A DNA stretch of 64,000 bases from an uncultured Opitutia bacterium. GTDB taxonomy: Bacteria; Verrucomicrobiota; Verrucomicrobiia; Opitutales; Opitutaceae. The stretch lies in assembly GCA_903855985.1 (NCBI GenBank), contig CAIOAO010000107.1:1-64000 (forward strand), read 5' to 3'. Shown here one piece after another: positions 61,770-64,000 of the stretch; within the stretch, counting starts at the first letter, position 1; the number at the start of each line of letters is the position of its first letter. The notes below the pieces were generated by a model, which searched no databases, was not told where the DNA came from, and saw nothing but the letters and a program-made list of their open reading frames with translations. The position numbers and the translations under genes are program-made.

Positions 61770-63088
61770 CCCGGAAATATTTCGGCACCGATGGCATCCG
61801 CGGCCCGTACGGCGGGCCGGTCGTCAATGAGGCCTTTGCCGAGCGGCTGGGCGCGGCCGCGGCGGCATGGCTGGGGAAAAAGGGCCGCGTGCTGATCGGC
61901 CGCGACACCCGCGAATCGGGCCGCGCGCTCGAGGCGGCGGTGGCGCGGGGACTGCAGGCGGGCGGCGCGGAGCCGGTTTCGCTGGGGGTGGTGCCGACGC
62001 CGGCGGTAGCCCGGGCCGTGCGGATGGAGCCGGCGGCGCTGGGCGTGGTCATCACCGCGTCGCACAATCCGGCGGCGGATAATGGCATCAAGTTTTTCGG
62101 TCCCCGGGGCGTGAAGCTGACCGACGCGGAGGAGCTGGCCATTGAGCAGCTGCTGCCGACGTCGGTGGTGACGGCCCCGGTGACACTGCCGGTGAGTGAC
62201 GCCTGTGCGCCGTATATCGCCGCGGCGGAAAAATTGCTACCGCCGCAGGCCCTGGCCGGCTGGCGCATCGTGCTCGACACGGCCAACGGGGCCAGTTGCG
62301 GCACCAGTCCGGTGGTGTTGCGGACACTCGGTGCGGAAGTGATCGGGCTCGGCGATGCACCGGACGGGCAGAACATCAATGCGGGGGTGGGCAGCGAGCA
62401 TCCCAAGCTCCTGGCGGCGCGGGTGAAGGCGACCGGGGCGAAGCTTGGCATTGCCCACGACGGTGATGGCGACCGCTGCGTGCTCTGTGACGAAACGGGC
62501 GGCGTGCTCGACGGGGATGAGATCCTGACACTGCTGGCGACGCAGGCGCTCGCGCGCGGCACGCTCGTGAACCGGACCCTGGTGATCACGATTCAAAGCA
62601 ATCTGGGGGTGGATGCCGCAATCAAGGCGGCGGGCGGACGCGTCCACCGGACCGCGGTGGGCGACCGCTACGTCACTGAGGGCATGCTGGCCCAGCAGGC
62701 GACCCTGGGCGGCGAGTCGAGCGGCCACATCATCTGTTCGGAAATTTCCCCGACGGGCGACGGCTTGGTTGCCGCGCTCAAGGTCATCGAGATCATGCGG
62801 GCGACCAACCAGCCGCTCTCGGTGTTGCGGCAGGCGCTGAAGAAGTTTCCCCAGCTCACCGCGGCGTTGACGGTGCGGGAGAAGCTGCCCCTCGAGAACC
62901 TGCCTAACCTGGCCGCCGCGTGTGTGGCGCTGGAGGACGAGCTGGGGCAACAGGGCCGGGTCTTGGTCCGCTATTCCGGCACCGAGCCCAAGCTGCGCCT
63001 GCTGGTGGAAGGCCCGACGAGTGTGCGGGTGCAGGTGGGCCTGGCCCGGCTGTCCGCGGCGGCGCGGCTGGATCTGGACGTGATCTGA
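61766..63088 (+). CDS. glmM: Phosphoglucosamine mutase
   Basis: 440 residues. Converts glucosamine 6-phosphate to glucosamine 1-phosphate for cell-wall sugar synthesis. YFGTDGIRG at the start, phosphoserine S99 in TASHNPAADNGIKFFG, the metal loop DGDGDRC (D232, D234, D236) and late RYSGTEPKLRLLVEG. Coupled to trpD. It ends one base before the convergent PEP-CTERM gene's stop, within TGATCA. Confidence 0.97.
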   Translation: MTRKYFGTDGIRGPYGGPVVNEAFAERLGAAAAAWLGKKGRVLIGRDTRESGRALEAAVARGLQAGGAEPVSLGVVPTPAVARAVRMEPAALGVVITASHNPAADNGIKFFGPRGVKLTDAEELAIEQLLPTSVVTAPVTLPVSDACAPYIAAAEKLLPPQALAGWRIVLDTANGASCGTSPVVLRTLGAEVIGLGDAPDGQNINAGVGSEHPKLLAARVKATGAKLGIAHDGDGDRCVLCDETGGVLDGDEILTLLATQALARGTLVNRTLVITIQSNLGVDAAIKAAGGRVHRTAVGDRYVTEGMLAQQATLGGESSGHIICSEISPTGDGLVAALKVIEIMRATNQPLSVLRQALKKFPQLTAALTVREKLPLENLPNLAAACVALEDELGQQGRVLVRYSGTEPKLRLLVEGPTSVRVQVGLARLSAAARLDLDVI

Positions 63089-64000
63089 TCAGCCGTGGCG
63101 TCCGCGGCGGCGTCGGAAGGCCAGCAGCGAAAGACCGGCGCCCAGCAGGGCCCACGTCGAAGGCTCGGGTACGCCGTAGACGAGCGTGATGTCGTTCGGC
63201 AGATAATTGACGTAAAAGGTGTAAGGAGTGGCGGCGTAGGAGGCGACGATGGTGTCGCCGGTGGACGGCAGGCCCACGAAGGTGCCGGAGAAGCCTGACC
63301 CGCCGGAGGCAATGTGCAGCAGGTCGAACGTCGTGTTGAGGGTCGGGGCGCTCACCAGGTTGAGGTTGAGCGTCAGCAGGCTGGCACCGAGGTTCACGGC
63401 GCCGGTGGGATTCTGGAAGATCACCTGGTCCGACACGGCGCCGCCAAGGTCAACGTTGAGGGCCGTGGGCCCGGTGACGGCAAAGCTGCCGTTGGCGAAG
63501 GTGAGGTTGCCGAGGGTCAGGCCCGGGGCGAGGGTGCCGCCCGCGAAGGCGATGTTGCCGCTGAAGCCGCCGGGACCCGTGACGGTGCCGCCCGCGGTGT
63601 TGGTCAGGGCGCCGCTGATATAAAGGAAGCCCGACTGGGAGTTGAGTACACCGGCGTTGGTGAAGGTGGGCACGTACAAGTAGCCGGTGCCGGAGGTCTG
63701 GTTGATGGTGCCCTGGTTGACGAGCGTGGCGCCGCTGTTACCCGACAGATACATCGTGCCATTGAGCGTGGTGGCGCTGTCGAGGGTGAGCGTGTTGTTG
63801 GTGCCGATCGCGAGGTTGGCGTAGTTGCCGGCGGAGCCTGAGGTAATCGTCTTGCCGGCGAGCGTGCTGTTCTGGTTCCAGTAGAACGTAGAGTTGCTGC
63901 CGAGGGTGCCGTTGGCGCCGGTGAAGGAGGTGCCGTTGGTGAAAGTGACGGCCGCGCCGGCCGGCAGGGTGAAATCACCGTTGTAGATCACATTGCTGAG
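63089..64000 (-). CDS. PEP-CTERM exported protein, partial
   Basis: The 5' end is outside the window; at least 303 residues are seen. The sequence is rich in Asn, Thr, Gly and Ser with strands of the autotransporter/beta-helix kind (NQGTINQTSGTGYLYVPTF, SFTGANGTLGSNS). The C-terminus is a PEP-CTERM sorting tail: VPEPSTWALLGAGLSLLAF, then RRRRGRHG. Such proteins are sorted by exosortase and are linked with extracellular polysaccharide. The exosortase gene is not in the window. Confidence 0.9.
   Translation of the reverse strand, partial: LSNVIYNGDFTLPAGAAVTFTNGTSFTGANGTLGSNSTFYWNQNSTLAGKTITSGSAGNYANLAIGTNNTLTLDSATTLNGTMYLSGNSGATLVNQGTINQTSGTGYLYVPTFTNAGVLNSQSGFLYISGALTNTAGGTVTGPGGFSGNIAFAGGTLAPGLTLGNLTFANGSFAVTGPTALNVDLGGAVSDQVIFQNPTGAVNLGASLLTLNLNLVSAPTLNTTFDLLHIASGGSGFSGTFVGLPSTGDTIVASYAATPYTFYVNYLPNDITLVYGVPEPSTWALLGAGLSLLAFRRRRGRHG

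Overview
The window is a dense, high-GC stretch of a bacterial chromosome, almost all of it ordinary genes with short spacers. Several traits together suggest a Verrucomicrobiota genome close to Opitutaceae. This is inference from gene content, not from a phylogeny. The traits are a PEP-CTERM exported protein at the right edge, a GxxExxY gene, zinc-free L31/L36/L32 ribosomal proteins, few strong Shine-Dalgarno sites, many ATGA start/stop overlaps, and short repeat elements between and inside genes. No rRNA, tRNA, CRISPR array, prophage or transposase is visible.

Layout, left half. 0.2-9.3 kb: CPA2 antiporter, polysaccharide deacetylase, xseB-dxs, M48 protease, an endonuclease/exonuclease/phosphatase-family protein with a displaced signal peptide, a transglutaminase-like membrane protein and a lipoprotein. 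9.35-12.9 kb: a four-gene operon (HemW-like radical SAM, exported SAM hydroxide adenosyltransferase-like protein, lipoprotein, M23 peptidase) joined by three ATGA overlaps. 12.9-18.1 kb: TPR protein, atypical Fur-family regulator, priA, small membrane protein, mpl. 18.1-22.0 kb (minus strand): a METTL25-like methyltransferase, an Rsm22/METTL17-like methyltransferase, a 33-residue very basic protein and rimO, which looks like a small-subunit ribosome maturation neighbourhood. 22.0-28.9 kb: an NMT1/THI5-type ABC importer, a TPR protein and a MacAB-type export system. 29.1-32.6 kb: S10 serine carboxypeptidase, an unassigned TIM-barrel-like protein and a frameshifted coaD.

Layout, right half. 32.7-36.9 kb: pgsA-pgpA, a hairpin repeat, an esterase, a probable outer-membrane barrel, a NusG-like antiterminator and aroQ. 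37.0-39.5 kb: Nif3-like protein, type III polyketide synthase and a methyltransferase. 39.5-46.7 kb: dCMP deaminase, YqgE/AlgH, the L36-L31 pair, SerB-like phosphatase, antiporter, MFS carrier and small NTF2-like and glyoxalase-like proteins. 46.7-50.7 kb: glutamate dehydrogenase, a GxxExxY gene bracketed by an inverted repeat, and uvrB. 50.8-54.5 kb: lipoprotein, hpt, and an ABC ATPase plus binding protein without a permease. 54.5-59.5 kb (minus strand): rpmF-plsX-fabH-bamD-lptE-rpe. 59.6-64 kb: uppP, trpD-glmM and the partial PEP-CTERM gene.

Many genes serve the envelope: phospholipid synthesis (plsX, fabH, pgsA, pgpA), peptidoglycan (mpl, glmM, uppP, M23), and outer-membrane assembly (bamD, lptE). 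Two genes (coaD and the EEP protein) carry what looks like a single missing base in a short C/G run, which suggests sequence error more than decay.
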